A DNA stretch of 64,000 nucleotides from Pedobacter foliorum (GCF_013266735.1 NZ_JABSNU010000004.1:62001-126000), one strand, 5' to 3'; shown: positions 36,167 to 46,081, counted from the stretch's first letter. Notes: generated by a model not told the origin, from the letters alone. Translations and numbers: made by a program.

Positions 36167-37153
36167 ATGAAGATACTTTACGCCATTCAGGGAACCGGCA
36201 ATGGACACATTAGCCGGGCAAGAGAAATTGTACCGTTGCTTCAGCAATACGGAGAGGTAGATCTTTTGATTAGCGGAACACAGGCGGACGTTAAATTAAC
36301 TCAGGAAGTGAAATATCAGCTTCATGGGTTTAGCTTTATCTTCGGAAAAAAAGGAGGCGTAAATCATTACGAGACCTGGAAAGAGATGGATCTTCCGCGC
36401 TTTGTTAGAGACATGCGCAGCGTGCCTCTTGAAGAATATAATCTGATACTTAACGATTTTGAACCTGTTACGGCATGGGCTTGCAAAAGACAAGGTATTG
36501 AGAGTGTTGGGCTTAGTCATCAGGCATCCTTCCAGTCAAAAAAAGTTCCTAAACCTAAAAGTATAGATTGGGCACAGTTGGTTATGAAATATTATGCCCC
36601 GGCATCTCACTATGTTGGTTTTCACTTTGATAGGTACGATGATTTCATTTATACTCCTGTAATTCGTGCTGAAATCAGGAATATGATAGTCTCAAATCTT
36701 GGTCATTATACTGTTTATTTACCAGCGATCGATGATAAGTTTCTTGTTCCTATTTTAAAACAGATTGCTCATGTAAAATGGGAAGTGTTCTCTAAACACA
36801 CCAAACATGCTTATACTGATGGAAATGTAGTGGTAAATCCTGTAAACAATGAGTTGTTCAATAAAAGCTTAGCTTCTTGCGAAGGACTATTTACCGGAGG
36901 TGGATTTGAAGGTCCTGCTGAGGCATTACACATGGGTAAAAAGTTGCTGGTAGCACCTATGAAATTCCAATATGAGCAACAATGTAATGCCTTTGCACTA
37001 AAGCAATTTGGTTTGCCGGTAATATGGGGTAGTAATAAAAACTGGTTGCCCATTATTAAGGGCTGGGTAAATAATCCTCAGGAACACAAATTTTATTTTC
37101 CCGATGAAACGGCTGCGGTAATTGATAAAGTTGTGAAGCAGTTTGCCAGATAA
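36167..37153 (+). CDS. GT-B glycosyltransferase-like protein
   Basis: A 328-residue protein. It begins MKILYAIQGTGNGHISRARE, a GT-B N-terminal loop similar to MurG and UGT-type enzymes. The C-terminal half carries GLFTGGGFEGPAEALHMGKK and EQQCNAFALKQFGLPVI, as in the donor-binding domain of GT1/GT28 enzymes. The ATG at 36167 is preferred to the in-frame GTG at 36161. The pairing with the LpxH-like gene suggests lipid or envelope glycan work. The substrate is unknown. Confidence 0.8.
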   Translation: MKILYAIQGTGNGHISRAREIVPLLQQYGEVDLLISGTQADVKLTQEVKYQLHGFSFIFGKKGGVNHYETWKEMDLPRFVRDMRSVPLEEYNLILNDFEPVTAWACKRQGIESVGLSHQASFQSKKVPKPKSIDWAQLVMKYYAPASHYVGFHFDRYDDFIYTPVIRAEIRNMIVSNLGHYTVYLPAIDDKFLVPILKQIAHVKWEVFSKHTKHAYTDGNVVVNPVNNELFNKSLASCEGLFTGGGFEGPAEALHMGKKLLVAPMKFQYEQQCNAFALKQFGLPVIWGSNKNWLPIIKGWVNNPQEHKFYFPDETAAVIDKVVKQFAR

Positions 37154-37182
37154 TTTGCTTTACTTTGCCGTAATATACAGGC

Positions 37183-38163
37183 ATGATCAATCAATTTAGA
37201 AATTTAAACCCTATAAACCTGCTCATATTATTCGCATATACTTTTTTTATGCGCATGGCGATATTTGCTGATTTACCCCCATCACTTCAGTTTGAATTTT
37301 TAGAGCCGTATACTAAATTCTTTATCCAGATCCCTCTTCAGAATACGTTCTCGCCTGCTGGAAACGTGTTTTTCGCAGGAATCATCATCTACATACAGGC
37401 AATTTTATTTAACAGGGTGGTTAACAATCACGGGTTGTTAAGTAAGCCGGGGTTTTTACCTGCTTTACTTTACGTTACCGCCTCGAGTTTGTTTATGCCT
37501 TTCCTTGTTCTGAGTCCTACTTTGATCTGTAACTTTTTGATGATATGGATAATGGATAAGTTTTTGAAGATGGGTAAATCGCCAAATGCAATCATGACCA
37601 TGTTTGATGTGGGGATGATTATTGCCATCGGAACACTTATTTATTTCCCTTTTATTGTAATGCTGGCAATGCTCTGGTTTACACTGCTGTTATACAGATC
37701 ATTTAGCTGGAGAGAGTGGATTTCTGGCTTGGTTGGCTTTTTAACCATATTTTTCTTTGTAGGCGTTTATTATTATTGGAACGATAACTTGTCGATGTTC
37801 TACAAGATTTGGCTTCCACTGGTGAATAAGTTCCCTTCTGTATTTAAGATCAATTATAACGATTACTTGGTGTTGGTTCCTGTTGCGGTGATGATCGTTT
37901 TGGCTACATTGCAATTGCGCGAAAACTTTTTCAGGAGCTTTATAAGTACCCGAAAAGCATTTCAGATGCTGTTTTTTATGTTCCTCATCAGCATTGTAAG
38001 TTTTTATACCAAACCTGATTTTAGATTGTCTCATTTCTTGCTATGCGTGCCTCCCGGTGCTGTATTACTTGCTTATTATTTCTCAAATGCAAAAAAGAGA
38101 TGGTTTTATGAAAGCTTGTTCCTGATCCTTGTTTTTGCCATTCAGTACTTTTTGTTTGTTTAA
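37183..38163 (+). CDS. DUF6427 family membrane protein
   Basis: A 326-residue, highly hydrophobic protein with about nine predicted helices. It matches the Bacteroidota DUF6427 family (RNLNPINLLILFAYTFFMRM at the start, LVVLSPTLICNFLM-like region in the middle). No catalytic motif can be seen. It is on the same strand as the preceding envelope genes but has no clear regulatory link to them. Function unknown. Confidence 0.75.
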   Translation: MINQFRNLNPINLLILFAYTFFMRMAIFADLPPSLQFEFLEPYTKFFIQIPLQNTFSPAGNVFFAGIIIYIQAILFNRVVNNHGLLSKPGFLPALLYVTASSLFMPFLVLSPTLICNFLMIWIMDKFLKMGKSPNAIMTMFDVGMIIAIGTLIYFPFIVMLAMLWFTLLLYRSFSWREWISGLVGFLTIFFFVGVYYYWNDNLSMFYKIWLPLVNKFPSVFKINYNDYLVLVPVAVMIVLATLQLRENFFRSFISTRKAFQMLFFMFLISIVSFYTKPDFRLSHFLLCVPPGAVLLAYYFSNAKKRWFYESLFLILVFAIQYFLFV

Positions 38164-38185
38164 CTTTTTTTAACAATTTGAAATG

Positions 38186-38214
38186 TTGAAACTTGCCAAA
38201 GATTAATAGCTTTG
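38186..38214 (+). promoter_or_regulatory. promoter upstream of coaX
   Basis: TTG (38186-38188), 18 bp, then TAGCTTTG (38207-38214), an exact -7 consensus. The coaX ATG is at 38244. Confidence 0.5.
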
Positions 38215-38243
38215 TGCAATGAAGTTTGGAGTAGCTGTCCTGA

Positions 38244-38999
38244 ATGCATAATCTTGTCATAGATATTGGTAATACGAATAGTAAACTGGCTGTTTTTAAC
38301 AACCGGGAGCTGATTGAGTACCTGACACTGAAACAGATGACTGCTGAGGATGTTTTAAACTTAATTAAGCAGCATAAGATAAGTAATTCAACAATTTCGA
38401 GTGTTGCCGTTGAGTTTGAAGAGATAATTAATGTTTTAAAAGAGAACACAAATTATATCGAGTTTTCTACAAAGGTCAATACCGGAATAAAGAATCACTA
38501 TAAAACACTTGCTACGCTGGGTTTGGATAGATGGGCTAAAATTATTGCTGCCCATTATTACTATCCTCAAAGAAATTGTTTTATAATTGATGCAGGAACC
38601 TGCATCACATACGATTTGCTGGATAGCGACCATGCCTATTTTGGAGGTAGTATAAGTTTAGGCTTACATATGAGGTTCGAAGCTTTGCATCATTTTACCC
38701 GCCGACTGCCTTTGGTAGAGTGGGATAGGATGGAAACCGAAATTCCGGCAGGAGAAGACACAGCGACAGCCATTAAGAGTGGGGTTCTGCAAGGTGCAAT
38801 TAATGAAGTTGAGGGATTTATTTCCCATAAAAATAAAGAAAATAAGGATCTAACCGTACTAATAACTGGGGGCGATGCAGCTTTTTTGCTGAAACAATTA
38901 AAAAACAGCATCTTTGCGCCTCAAATTATACACGATCCATACCTAGTATTAAAAGGATTAAATGAAGTCATTGCTTTTGAATATGTACAAAAAGATTAA
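38244..38999 (+). CDS. coaX: type III pantothenate kinase
   Basis: A 251-residue enzyme that phosphorylates pantothenate in the first step of coenzyme A synthesis. The ASKHA-fold motifs are present: DIGNTNSKLAVF at the start, LGLDRWAKIIAA and IDAGTCITYDLL in the centre, then GGSISLG and LITGGDA. The enzyme uses a monovalent cation and is not feedback-inhibited, as known for the type. It overlaps the next gene by 17 bp. Confidence 0.94.
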   Translation: MHNLVIDIGNTNSKLAVFNNRELIEYLTLKQMTAEDVLNLIKQHKISNSTISSVAVEFEEIINVLKENTNYIEFSTKVNTGIKNHYKTLATLGLDRWAKIIAAHYYYPQRNCFIIDAGTCITYDLLDSDHAYFGGSISLGLHMRFEALHHFTRRLPLVEWDRMETEIPAGEDTATAIKSGVLQGAINEVEGFISHKNKENKDLTVLITGGDAAFLLKQLKNSIFAPQIIHDPYLVLKGLNEVIAFEYVQKD

Positions 39000-40266
39000 T
39001 TATATAGCGGCAGTATTGTTATTGCTTACCAGTATTTCTGTTAATGCACAGGTTACAACACAGTCGCCGTACTCCAGATTTGGACTTGGAAACGTAAAAG
39101 GAGCATTACTTCCTCAGTTTAAGGCAATGGGCGGTATTTCTACAGGTGTTTATAAACCAAGTGGTTTTAGTAATATCAACATGCAGAACCCTGCTACTTA
39201 TTCAGGGATTACGCTTACCACCCTTGATATGGGTTTGAGTGGTGCTGTTACCACATTAAAAGATGGCTCTAAATCTGAAAGTAGTTTTAATGGTACACTT
39301 AGCCATGTTGCAGTAGCTTTTCCAATAGTAGCAGGAAAATCAGCAATAAGCTTTGGTTTATTGCCTTTTACTGAACTTGGTTACGAGTACACTGTTAATG
39401 ATAGGTTAGACACAAACAATGTAAATTATAATTATTCAGGAGAAGGAAACTTAACAAAAGCATATTTCGGTTACGGACAGCAATTTGGAGATCATTTTAG
39501 AATTGGAGGTAACATCGAATATATATTTGGAAATTTGCTGGAAAGCGCCACTTTGGATCCGTTAAATCAGGTTGCTTTTAATAGTCGTAACATTAAGAAG
39601 AATAGTGTTGGTGGTGTTGGCTTTTCTTATGGTGCACAATATGAGATTCCTTTGGGTACAAAAAAACGTATTACTTTAGGATATTCAGGATCTTCTTCTT
39701 CATCAATTAATTCCCAGAAGACCTTTTTAACAACATTATTTAAAGTTGATTCTCAGGGTGAAGGAACACCTGATACTGTTAAAATAGATCAAAACAGTTC
39801 TGCTAAATTGAAGCTTCCTTTAATGCATAATTTTGGTATCTCAATTCAAAGAGACAACAAATGGATGATTGGCGCAGATTATAGAATGGGAAAATGGTCT
39901 AAATTGAGCTTGGATGGTCTAAACCAAGGTCTACAGGATAGCTGGGGATTCTCTGGAGGAGGTCAATTTACGCCTGATGCAGGGGCAACTACCGGCTATT
40001 TTAAGCACGTAGACTATCGCATGGGTTTCCAATATGATAAGACGTATATCAGACTAAACGATCAGGATGTTAAGCAGATGGCTGTCACCTTTGGGCTTGG
40101 TCTGCCACTGGCACTTAGCAGAAATTCCATTTACAAGCTAAACTTTACAACTGAAGTAGGAAAAAGAGGTTCAATAACCAACGGTCTTATTCAAGAGAAC
40201 TATATAAATTTCCACTTAGGATTTACACTTAACGATACCTGGTTCAGAAGATATAAATTCGATTAA
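38983..40266 (+). CDS. outer-membrane beta-barrel protein (FadL/OmpP1-like)
   Basis: A 427-residue barrel. The ATG at 38983 gives a proper signal peptide (MYKKINYIAAVLLLLTSISV, ending NAQ); an earlier start at 38962 would add seven residues before it. Seen after it are SPYSRFGLGNVKG and MGGISTGVYK, a common opening in Bacteroidota outer-membrane proteins that precede lptC. The body is rich in alternating beta-strand sequence and the end is amphipathic. Ligand unknown. Its TAA stop overlaps the lptC ATG by one base. Confidence 0.8.
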   Translation: MYKKINYIAAVLLLLTSISVNAQVTTQSPYSRFGLGNVKGALLPQFKAMGGISTGVYKPSGFSNINMQNPATYSGITLTTLDMGLSGAVTTLKDGSKSESSFNGTLSHVAVAFPIVAGKSAISFGLLPFTELGYEYTVNDRLDTNNVNYNYSGEGNLTKAYFGYGQQFGDHFRIGGNIEYIFGNLLESATLDPLNQVAFNSRNIKKNSVGGVGFSYGAQYEIPLGTKKRITLGYSGSSSSSINSQKTFLTTLFKVDSQGEGTPDTVKIDQNSSAKLKLPLMHNFGISIQRDNKWMIGADYRMGKWSKLSLDGLNQGLQDSWGFSGGGQFTPDAGATTGYFKHVDYRMGFQYDKTYIRLNDQDVKQMAVTFGLGLPLALSRNSIYKLNFTTEVGKRGSITNGLIQENYINFHLGFTLNDTWFRRYKFD

Positions 40267-40838
40267 TGAATACTCGGGGTATAATATATGGAAGTGTTAT
40301 ACTTTGTCTGCTACAGATTTGCTTAAGTTCTTGCGGAGAGGATGACTTGAAGAAGGCTGCAAAGCTGTCTGAAAAAGTCACTTTAGACCGCGACCGCACC
40401 ACCGGTGTGGATATCATCTACAGTGATTCAGCAAAGGTTAAAGCGCAGGGTTTTGCACCTATCATGGATAAGGTTACTCCAGCTAATGGAGCTGGTTATC
40501 AGGAAATGCCAAAGGGTGTTAAAATCAACTTCATAGACGAGATCACTACAAAGATTAAAGGATCCATCACTTCCGATTATGCGATTATGAAGGAAGCTGA
40601 GAAACTCACCATTTTCAAGAGAAATGTAGTTGTCGTGAACGAAAACATGACTTTTAATACGGAAGAGCTGGTTTGGGATCAGAACAAGAAACTGTTCTTG
40701 TCGCCAAAAGGTGTAGTCACAAAACCAGACGGTACGGTTCTTAATGCGGTAGATTTTAGTGCTACTGAAGATTTCAATTTTATCAACTGGAAAAATGGCT
40801 CAGGGGAGACCTATGTGCCGGAGAATTTCGGAGAATAA
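40266..40838 (+). CDS. lptC: LPS export periplasmic protein LptC
   Basis: A 190-residue LptC-like protein: an N-terminal signal with a lipobox-like ICLSSCGED segment, followed by the beta-jellyroll with DRTTGVDIIYSDSAKVKAQG, EMPKGVKINF and FNTEELVWDQNKKLFLSPKG. LptC receives lipopolysaccharide from LptBFG and passes it to LptA. It differs from the E. coli form, which is anchored by a transmembrane helix; a lipoprotein form is common in Bacteroidota. It is coupled to the outer-membrane protein gene by a one-base overlap. Confidence 0.86.
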   Translation: MNTRGIIYGSVILCLLQICLSSCGEDDLKKAAKLSEKVTLDRDRTTGVDIIYSDSAKVKAQGFAPIMDKVTPANGAGYQEMPKGVKINFIDEITTKIKGSITSDYAIMKEAEKLTIFKRNVVVVNENMTFNTEELVWDQNKKLFLSPKGVVTKPDGTVLNAVDFSATEDFNFINWKNGSGETYVPENFGE

Positions 40839-40965
40839 GCTTATTTATTTAAGGGCCTTATTCGCTTAATTTTTAAATACTTATTCAAAAACAATTTTAT
40901 ATTTTCTTTTTTTAGCAAAAGTTGTATCTTGCGCCCTCTTAAAAAAAATTATAAATAAGAATATT

Positions 40966-43062
40966 ATGGGTTTAATGACATTTTTGCGGAATCGCGCAGG
41001 CTATATTCTGATTGGAGCCATCGGTTTTGCAATTGTTGCATTTTTAGTTGGTGATGCAATTAACGTAGGTAAGCCTTTTTGGGCTGCTTCTCAAAAAGTT
41101 GTAGGGTCTGTTGACGGTGAGGAAATAAACATAGATGAGTTTGGTGCTAAGGTTGATCAGAGTTTAGCTCAGTTCAAACAGCAATACGGAGGTTCCGGTA
41201 ACGCTCAAATGCAAGCTATGGCTGTTGACAACGTATGGCAAGGCGAAGTAGCTAAGGTTCTTTTAGGAAAAGAATATAGCCGCTTAGGTATAAATGTATC
41301 TTCTGATGAGTTGGCCGACCTTATTAAAGGCGATAACCCAAGCCCACTTATTGTACAATATTTTGGAAACCCTCAAACTGGTAAGGTTGATAGAGCCCAG
41401 GTGATCAGAACCTTTAAAGAAGGTTACAAAGATCCTAATATGGCAAAACAGCTACAAGCAGTTGAAGAAGAAATAGAAAGACAAGCATTACAACAAAAAT
41501 ATGTGAAGTTTGTAACTAACTCTGTTTACGTAACTTCATTAGAAGCTAATGATGAGCATGTAAACCGTAATAAACTGGCTAACTTCAAATATGTTGGTTT
41601 AGAATATGCTTCTATTCCTGATGCTAGTGTGAAAATTGCTGAATCTGATTATTCAGATTATTATAACGATAACAAACAACGTTTCGAAAATCCTACAGAA
41701 ACTCGTGCATTTGAGTACGTAGCTTTTAGTGTTAACCCAACTAAAGAAGATTCTGCAGCGGTTAAAACACAAATTGAGAAACTTGCTGCTGATTTTAAAA
41801 CATCTGCAAATGACTCTCTTTTTGCGGCAGTTAATTCAGACGTTAAAGTTCCATACACTTACCTTACTAAAGGCAAATTAGATCCTGCTGTAGATTCAGT
41901 AGTGTTCAATTTACCTGCTGGTAGTTTCTACGGACCTAAGCTGTCTGGCAATTCTTACAAATTGGTTAAAGTGATTGATACTCGTTTCTCTCCTGATTCA
42001 GTTAAAGCAAGTCATATTTTACTTGATGCAAGCAAACTTGGTGGTGTTGATAAAGCGATCAAATTAGCTGACTCGTTAAAGGGCCTTATTCAAAAAGGTG
42101 CAGCCTTTGCTACTTTAGCAGCTGAGTACAGTGTAGACGGTTCTAAAGATAAAGGTGGAGACCTTGGTACATTTGTTCGTGGACAAATGGTTCCTGAGTT
42201 TGAAAATGCTGCATTTAATGGAAACGTTGGTGACCTTAAAATTGTAACCAGTCAATTCGGTGTTCATTTAATCAAAATCGAAAAACAAATTGGTTCTTCA
42301 AAAGTGGCTAAACTAGCTTACATTGAGAAAAGCCTAATGGCAAGTAATAAAACTAAGGATGCTGCTTATAAAAAAGCAAGTAGCTTCTTAAGTGAAGTTA
42401 AAGGTGGTAACTTCTCTGAGTTAGCTCAGAAAAAAGGTTACACTTTAGGTGTTGCTGATAAAATTACACCAACACAAGGCTTTGCTCCAGGTTTAGATAA
42501 CCCACGTCAGTTAATACGTGATGCTTATAGCGCTAAAGCAGGTGACGTGTTAGATCAGGTTTATCAAATGGATAACTCATTTGTTGTAGCTCGCGTAACA
42601 GATATCAGACCAAAAGGAACTTTGCCTTTAGATGCAGTTAAGAAAGATATTGAGCCAATCGTTCGTAATATTGTTAAAGCTAAAATGCTTAAAGAAAAAG
42701 TTGACAAAGCATTACAAGGTGCCGGCAATATTGATCAGGTAGCTCAAAAATTAGCTAAACCTGCAACTCCTGTTCAAAATGTTGTATTCGCAAACCCTAT
42801 TATCCCAGGCGCAGGTCAGGAAAATAAAGTAGTAGGTGCTGTTTTTGGATCTCAGCCAGGTAAGCTTTCTAAAGCTATCGATGGTGAACGTGGTGTATAT
42901 GTATTCTCAGTAGATGGATTTACTAACCCGGCTCCATTAGCTAATACTTACAAACAAAAAGAAATAATGATGCAGGCTACTGCTCAGCGCTCATTAGGTG
43001 CGGCATTCCAGGCATTACAAGATAAAAGCGACATAAAAGACAATAGGGTGAAATTCTATTAA
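40966..43062 (+). CDS. PpiD/SurA-type periplasmic folding chaperone
   Basis: A 698-residue peptidyl-prolyl isomerase-like chaperone. A single transmembrane segment (residues 10-32) anchors it in the inner membrane. A SurA N-like helical domain follows, then a parvulin-type PPIC domain near residues 340-440 (VKASHILLDAS, LAAEYSVDGSKDKGGDLGTF and SQFGVHLIKIE), and further helical parts after it. It assists folding of exported proteins. The gene's codon usage is biased to frequent codons, pointing to good expression. It has its own likely -7 element (TATCTTGC near 40924) and is followed by a terminator. Confidence 0.88.
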   Translation: MGLMTFLRNRAGYILIGAIGFAIVAFLVGDAINVGKPFWAASQKVVGSVDGEEINIDEFGAKVDQSLAQFKQQYGGSGNAQMQAMAVDNVWQGEVAKVLLGKEYSRLGINVSSDELADLIKGDNPSPLIVQYFGNPQTGKVDRAQVIRTFKEGYKDPNMAKQLQAVEEEIERQALQQKYVKFVTNSVYVTSLEANDEHVNRNKLANFKYVGLEYASIPDASVKIAESDYSDYYNDNKQRFENPTETRAFEYVAFSVNPTKEDSAAVKTQIEKLAADFKTSANDSLFAAVNSDVKVPYTYLTKGKLDPAVDSVVFNLPAGSFYGPKLSGNSYKLVKVIDTRFSPDSVKASHILLDASKLGGVDKAIKLADSLKGLIQKGAAFATLAAEYSVDGSKDKGGDLGTFVRGQMVPEFENAAFNGNVGDLKIVTSQFGVHLIKIEKQIGSSKVAKLAYIEKSLMASNKTKDAAYKKASSFLSEVKGGNFSELAQKKGYTLGVADKITPTQGFAPGLDNPRQLIRDAYSAKAGDVLDQVYQMDNSFVVARVTDIRPKGTLPLDAVKKDIEPIVRNIVKAKMLKEKVDKALQGAGNIDQVAQKLAKPATPVQNVVFANPIIPGAGQENKVVGAVFGSQPGKLSKAIDGERGVYVFSVDGFTNPAPLANTYKQKEIMMQATAQRSLGAAFQALQDKSDIKDNRVKFY

Positions 43063-43083
43063 TCTTATTTTACGTAATTTTGC

Positions 43084-43115
43084 AACCGGAAGTAGTTTAT
43101 ACTTCCGGTTTTTTT
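43084..43115 (+). terminator. rho-independent terminator after the PpiD-like gene
   Basis: A perfect 11-bp stem (43084-43094 with 43100-43110), 5-base loop and a T-run to 43115. Confidence 0.85.
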
Positions 43116-43123
43116 GTGCCTTA

Positions 43124-43152
43124 CGTCATCCTGAAATAAATTCAGGATGACG
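43124..43152. repeat. REP-like palindrome
   Basis: CGTCATCCTGAA (43124-43135) and TTCAGGATGACG (43141-43152) are exact reverse complements around a 5-base loop. The same TCCTGAA/TTCAGGA palindrome type is, as far as I recall, dispersed in many Bacteroidota genomes. It is not followed by a T-run, so it is not counted as a terminator. Confidence 0.6.
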
Positions 43153-43198
43153 GCAGTATGTAAGATTGCCGGTTTTAACAATTATAATATTTGTAGTA

Positions 43199-43714
43199 AT
43201 GGATATTCAAGAGAATTTTGTCAATAAAGTAGCTTCCAGTGGTTTAATCACTTTTAACCTTGAAGAGTACCTTAATCAGGGAGAAAGAGTAGTTTATGAT
43301 ATTAAGGATAATCTTTTCCACGGATTGATGTTGAGAGAAAAGGATTTCAGAGAGTTTATAAAAGCACATGATTGGGCTAGCTATGAAGGTAAAAACGTAG
43401 CAATCATCTGTAGTGCAGATGCAATTGTTCCTACTTGGGCTTACATGCTTTTGGCTAATAAATTAAAGCCATATGCAAATGAAGTAGTTTTTGGTAACCT
43501 TGAAACATTGGAAACCATTTTGTTTACCAAGGCACTGGCAAAAATAGATATTAATGCTTTTGCAGGTGAGCGTGTTGTAGTAAAGGGATGTGCAGATATT
43601 TATTTGCCTGTTTCTGCTTATGTGGAAATTACGAATCTCCTAACGCCTGTTGTTAAGAGTATTATGTATGGAGAGCCATGCTCTACCGTGCCCATTTATA
43701 AGCGAAAGGATTAA
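43199..43714 (+). CDS. DUF2480 family protein
   Basis: A 171-residue protein that matches DUF2480: MDIQENFVNKVASSGLITFN at the start, then DNLFHGLMLREKDFREFIKAHDW and PTWAYMLLANKL. No membrane segment or known catalytic motif is visible. The ATG at 43199 is chosen; the frame continues upstream to 43166, but that stretch has no family match. Function unknown. It begins a + strand run of four genes that ends with the rfbA-like gene. Confidence 0.82.
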   Translation: MDIQENFVNKVASSGLITFNLEEYLNQGERVVYDIKDNLFHGLMLREKDFREFIKAHDWASYEGKNVAIICSADAIVPTWAYMLLANKLKPYANEVVFGNLETLETILFTKALAKIDINAFAGERVVVKGCADIYLPVSAYVEITNLLTPVVKSIMYGEPCSTVPIYKRKD

Positions 43715-43744
43715 TTTTGGATTGCTTTTTGTTTTAGCTTAGGT

Positions 43745-44524
43745 ATGAGAAGATCATTTTTATTATTTGCTGTTGTTATATTCCTAAGCTTTAAAGGCTT
43801 TGCACAGGAATTGCCTTTTGTAAAGGAGCCCGTATTTCAGCCAGGAGAGGTGCTTACCTATAAATTGAAATATGGATTTATTACTGCTGCGGAAGGAACA
43901 TTAAAAGTGCTCAATTCAGATTTGAAATTTGATGGTAATCCTACCTATAGGTTAAGCGTTGATGGAGTAACATCCGGAACCTTTGATGTTTTTTATAAAA
44001 TAAGAGATCATTACGACTCTTATATTGATAAAGTTAATTTAAAGCCTTACTTCTTTCAGGAAAATATTAGAGAAGGAAGTTATAGACGACAAGATAAAGC
44101 AAGATTTAGTCAGGAAGAAAAGAAAGTAGTCGCAACAAAAGGTACTTTTTCAACACCGAATAATCAAACGTTCGACCTGGTGTCCTCTTACTATTTTGCA
44201 AGGAGTCTCGATATCTCTAAAATGAAATCTGGCGACTATGTTAAATTGAATTATTTCCTTGGTGATGAAGTGAACCAGTTAGAAATTCAATATCTGGGCA
44301 GAGAAATTGTAAAAACAAAGCTTGGAAAAATAAGTTGTTTGAAATTTAGCCCTTCAATTAAGCCTGGTCGAATATTTCGTAAGGATAGTAAATTATACTT
44401 ATGGATTACCGATGATGGCAACAGAGTACCTGTAAAGGCTCAGGTTGAGATTATAGTAGGGTCAGTAATAATGGAAATTAAATCGGCAGATGGATTAAAG
44501 TATCCACTAGCCATAGTAAATTAA
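43745..44524 (+). CDS. secreted DUF3108 protein
   Basis: A 259-residue protein with a signal peptide (MRRSFLLFAVVIFLSFKGFA, cut after FAQ). The rest matches DUF3108: FQPGEVLTYKLKYGFITAAE, then DVFYKIRDHYDSYID and YLWITDDGNRVPVKAQ. A periplasmic or outer-membrane associated beta-rich protein of unknown function. It is 30 bp after the DUF2480 gene and 4 bp before the next gene. Confidence 0.82.
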   Translation: MRRSFLLFAVVIFLSFKGFAQELPFVKEPVFQPGEVLTYKLKYGFITAAEGTLKVLNSDLKFDGNPTYRLSVDGVTSGTFDVFYKIRDHYDSYIDKVNLKPYFFQENIREGSYRRQDKARFSQEEKKVVATKGTFSTPNNQTFDLVSSYYFARSLDISKMKSGDYVKLNYFLGDEVNQLEIQYLGREIVKTKLGKISCLKFSPSIKPGRIFRKDSKLYLWITDDGNRVPVKAQVEIIVGSVIMEIKSADGLKYPLAIVN

Positions 44525-44528
44525 AAAG

Positions 44529-45107
44529 ATGATAGAAATACAAAATACCCTGGTACATGAAGACCTGATTAGAGAAAACTTTGTGTGCAACCTCAACAAA
44601 TGTAAGGGTATTTGTTGCGTGGAGGGAGATGCCGGAGCTCCATTGGATGTTGCTGAAACTGCGATACTCAAAGAAGTTTATCCAAAGATTAAGCATTTGC
44701 TGGAGGCTAAGGGAATAGCAGCGATAGAAGAGCAGGGAACATCAGTGGTTGATGCTGATGGAGATTTGACAACTCCATGTGTAGATGGAAATAAAGAGTG
44801 CGCTTATGTTACTTTTGAAAATGGAATTACTAAGTGCGGAATAGAAAAGGGATATGAACAAGGATTAGTTGATTGGCAAAAGCCAATTTCTTGTCATTTG
44901 TATCCTATCAGAGTCACCCAATATCCTGAATTTGAAGTTTTGAACTATGATAGGTGGCATATTTGTCATGATGCCTGTTCTTTTGGAAGGGAATTAAAGG
45001 TGCCTGTTTATCAATTTTTAAAAGGCCCTTTAGTAAGAAAATATGGTGTGGAGTGGTTTAAAGAACTAGAAGATACTGTATCTTCGAATAATGACATAGT
45101 TGGTTAG
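44529..45107 (+). CDS. DUF3109 cysteine-rich protein
   Basis: A 192-residue protein of DUF3109, in the YkgJ-like cysteine-cluster group. The clusters are CNLNKCKGICC near residues 18-28, then CVDGNKECAYV, KCGIEKGYEQG, SCHLYPIRV and HDACSFG. These cysteines probably bind zinc or an Fe-S cluster; neither is proven. It starts 4 bp after the DUF3108 gene and is probably co-translated. Confidence 0.82.
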   Translation: MIEIQNTLVHEDLIRENFVCNLNKCKGICCVEGDAGAPLDVAETAILKEVYPKIKHLLEAKGIAAIEEQGTSVVDADGDLTTPCVDGNKECAYVTFENGITKCGIEKGYEQGLVDWQKPISCHLYPIRVTQYPEFEVLNYDRWHICHDACSFGRELKVPVYQFLKGPLVRKYGVEWFKELEDTVSSNNDIVG

Positions 45108-45144
45108 AACACTAATAGAATTTTAAACAAACAAACGCTATAAC

Positions 45145-46005
45145 TTGAAAGGAATTATTTTAGCAGGGGGAAGTGGCACAAGGTTGCATCCTTTAACCCT
45201 GGTAATGAGTAAACAGATGATGCCGGTTTATGATAAACCGATGATCTACTATCCATTGTCTATCTTGATGCTTGCGGGGATTAATGAAATCCTCATTATT
45301 TCTACACCTCATGACCTTCCGAACTTTGAAAAACTGCTTGGTGATGGAAGTGCTTTAGGATGTAAGTTTTCTTATGCAGTTCAGGAACAACCAAATGGTT
45401 TGGCACAAGCCTTCGTCATCGGAGCAGATTTTATCGGCAATGATAAAGTAGCGCTGGTACTTGGAGATAACATTTTCTACGGTGATGGGATGGCTAAATT
45501 GCTACAATCAAGCGCCGATCCTAGCGGTGGTGTTGTGTTCGCTTATCGTGTTTCTGATCCTGAAAGATATGGCGTTGTAGAGTTTGATAAGGAGAACAGA
45601 GCGATTTCTATTGAAGAGAAACCGGCGCATCCTAAATCTGATTATGCAGTTCCGGGATTGTATTTTTATGATAATTCAGTTGTAGAAATCGCTAAAAACA
45701 TTAAGCCTTCGGCAAGAGGGGAGTATGAAATTACAGATGTAAATAAAGTATATCTGGAACAAGGAAAATTAAAGGTAGGTGTACTAAGCAGAGGTACTGC
45801 ATGGTTGGATACTGGAACTTTTGCATCTTTAATGCAGGCAGGACAATTTGTTCAGGTGATTGAAGAACGTCAGGGATTAAAAATTGGATGTATCGAAGAG
45901 GTTGCTTACAGAATGGGTTTCATTGACAAAGAACAATTAAGAAAAGTAGCTGAACCTTTAGTGAAAAGTGGTTATGGTTCTTATTTGTTGAAGATTTTAA
46001 AATAA
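45145..46005 (+). CDS. rfbA: glucose-1-phosphate thymidylyltransferase
   Basis: A 286-residue nucleotidyltransferase that makes dTDP-glucose from dTTP and glucose-1-phosphate, the first step to dTDP-L-rhamnose. The signature [20 protein letters not shown] is at the N-terminus, and GDNIFYG is the catalytic metal site. Length is normal. The start is a TTG (45145), since no ATG or GTG sits in a suitable place before the GGSGTRL motif. rfbB, rfbC and rfbD, often downstream, are not found here; a long hairpin ends the unit. Confidence 0.93.
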   Translation: MKGIILAGGSGTRLHPLTLVMSKQMMPVYDKPMIYYPLSILMLAGINEILIISTPHDLPNFEKLLGDGSALGCKFSYAVQEQPNGLAQAFVIGADFIGNDKVALVLGDNIFYGDGMAKLLQSSADPSGGVVFAYRVSDPERYGVVEFDKENRAISIEEKPAHPKSDYAVPGLYFYDNSVVEIAKNIKPSARGEYEITDVNKVYLEQGKLKVGVLSRGTAWLDTGTFASLMQAGQFVQVIEERQGLKIGCIEEVAYRMGFIDKEQLRKVAEPLVKSGYGSYLLKILK

Positions 46006-46081
46006 GAATCTTTTATAACTTAAAATTTAAGCGCTGAGAATAACTGAGGGCTCTTGTACAACAACCATCTGCTTTCGATAG

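Noticed and set aside
38219-38251. Ten-codon upstream frame (MKFGVAVLNA) overlapping the coaX start.
   Set aside because: It could be a leader peptide, but there is no terminator or regulatory repeat to support one and such frames arise often by chance.
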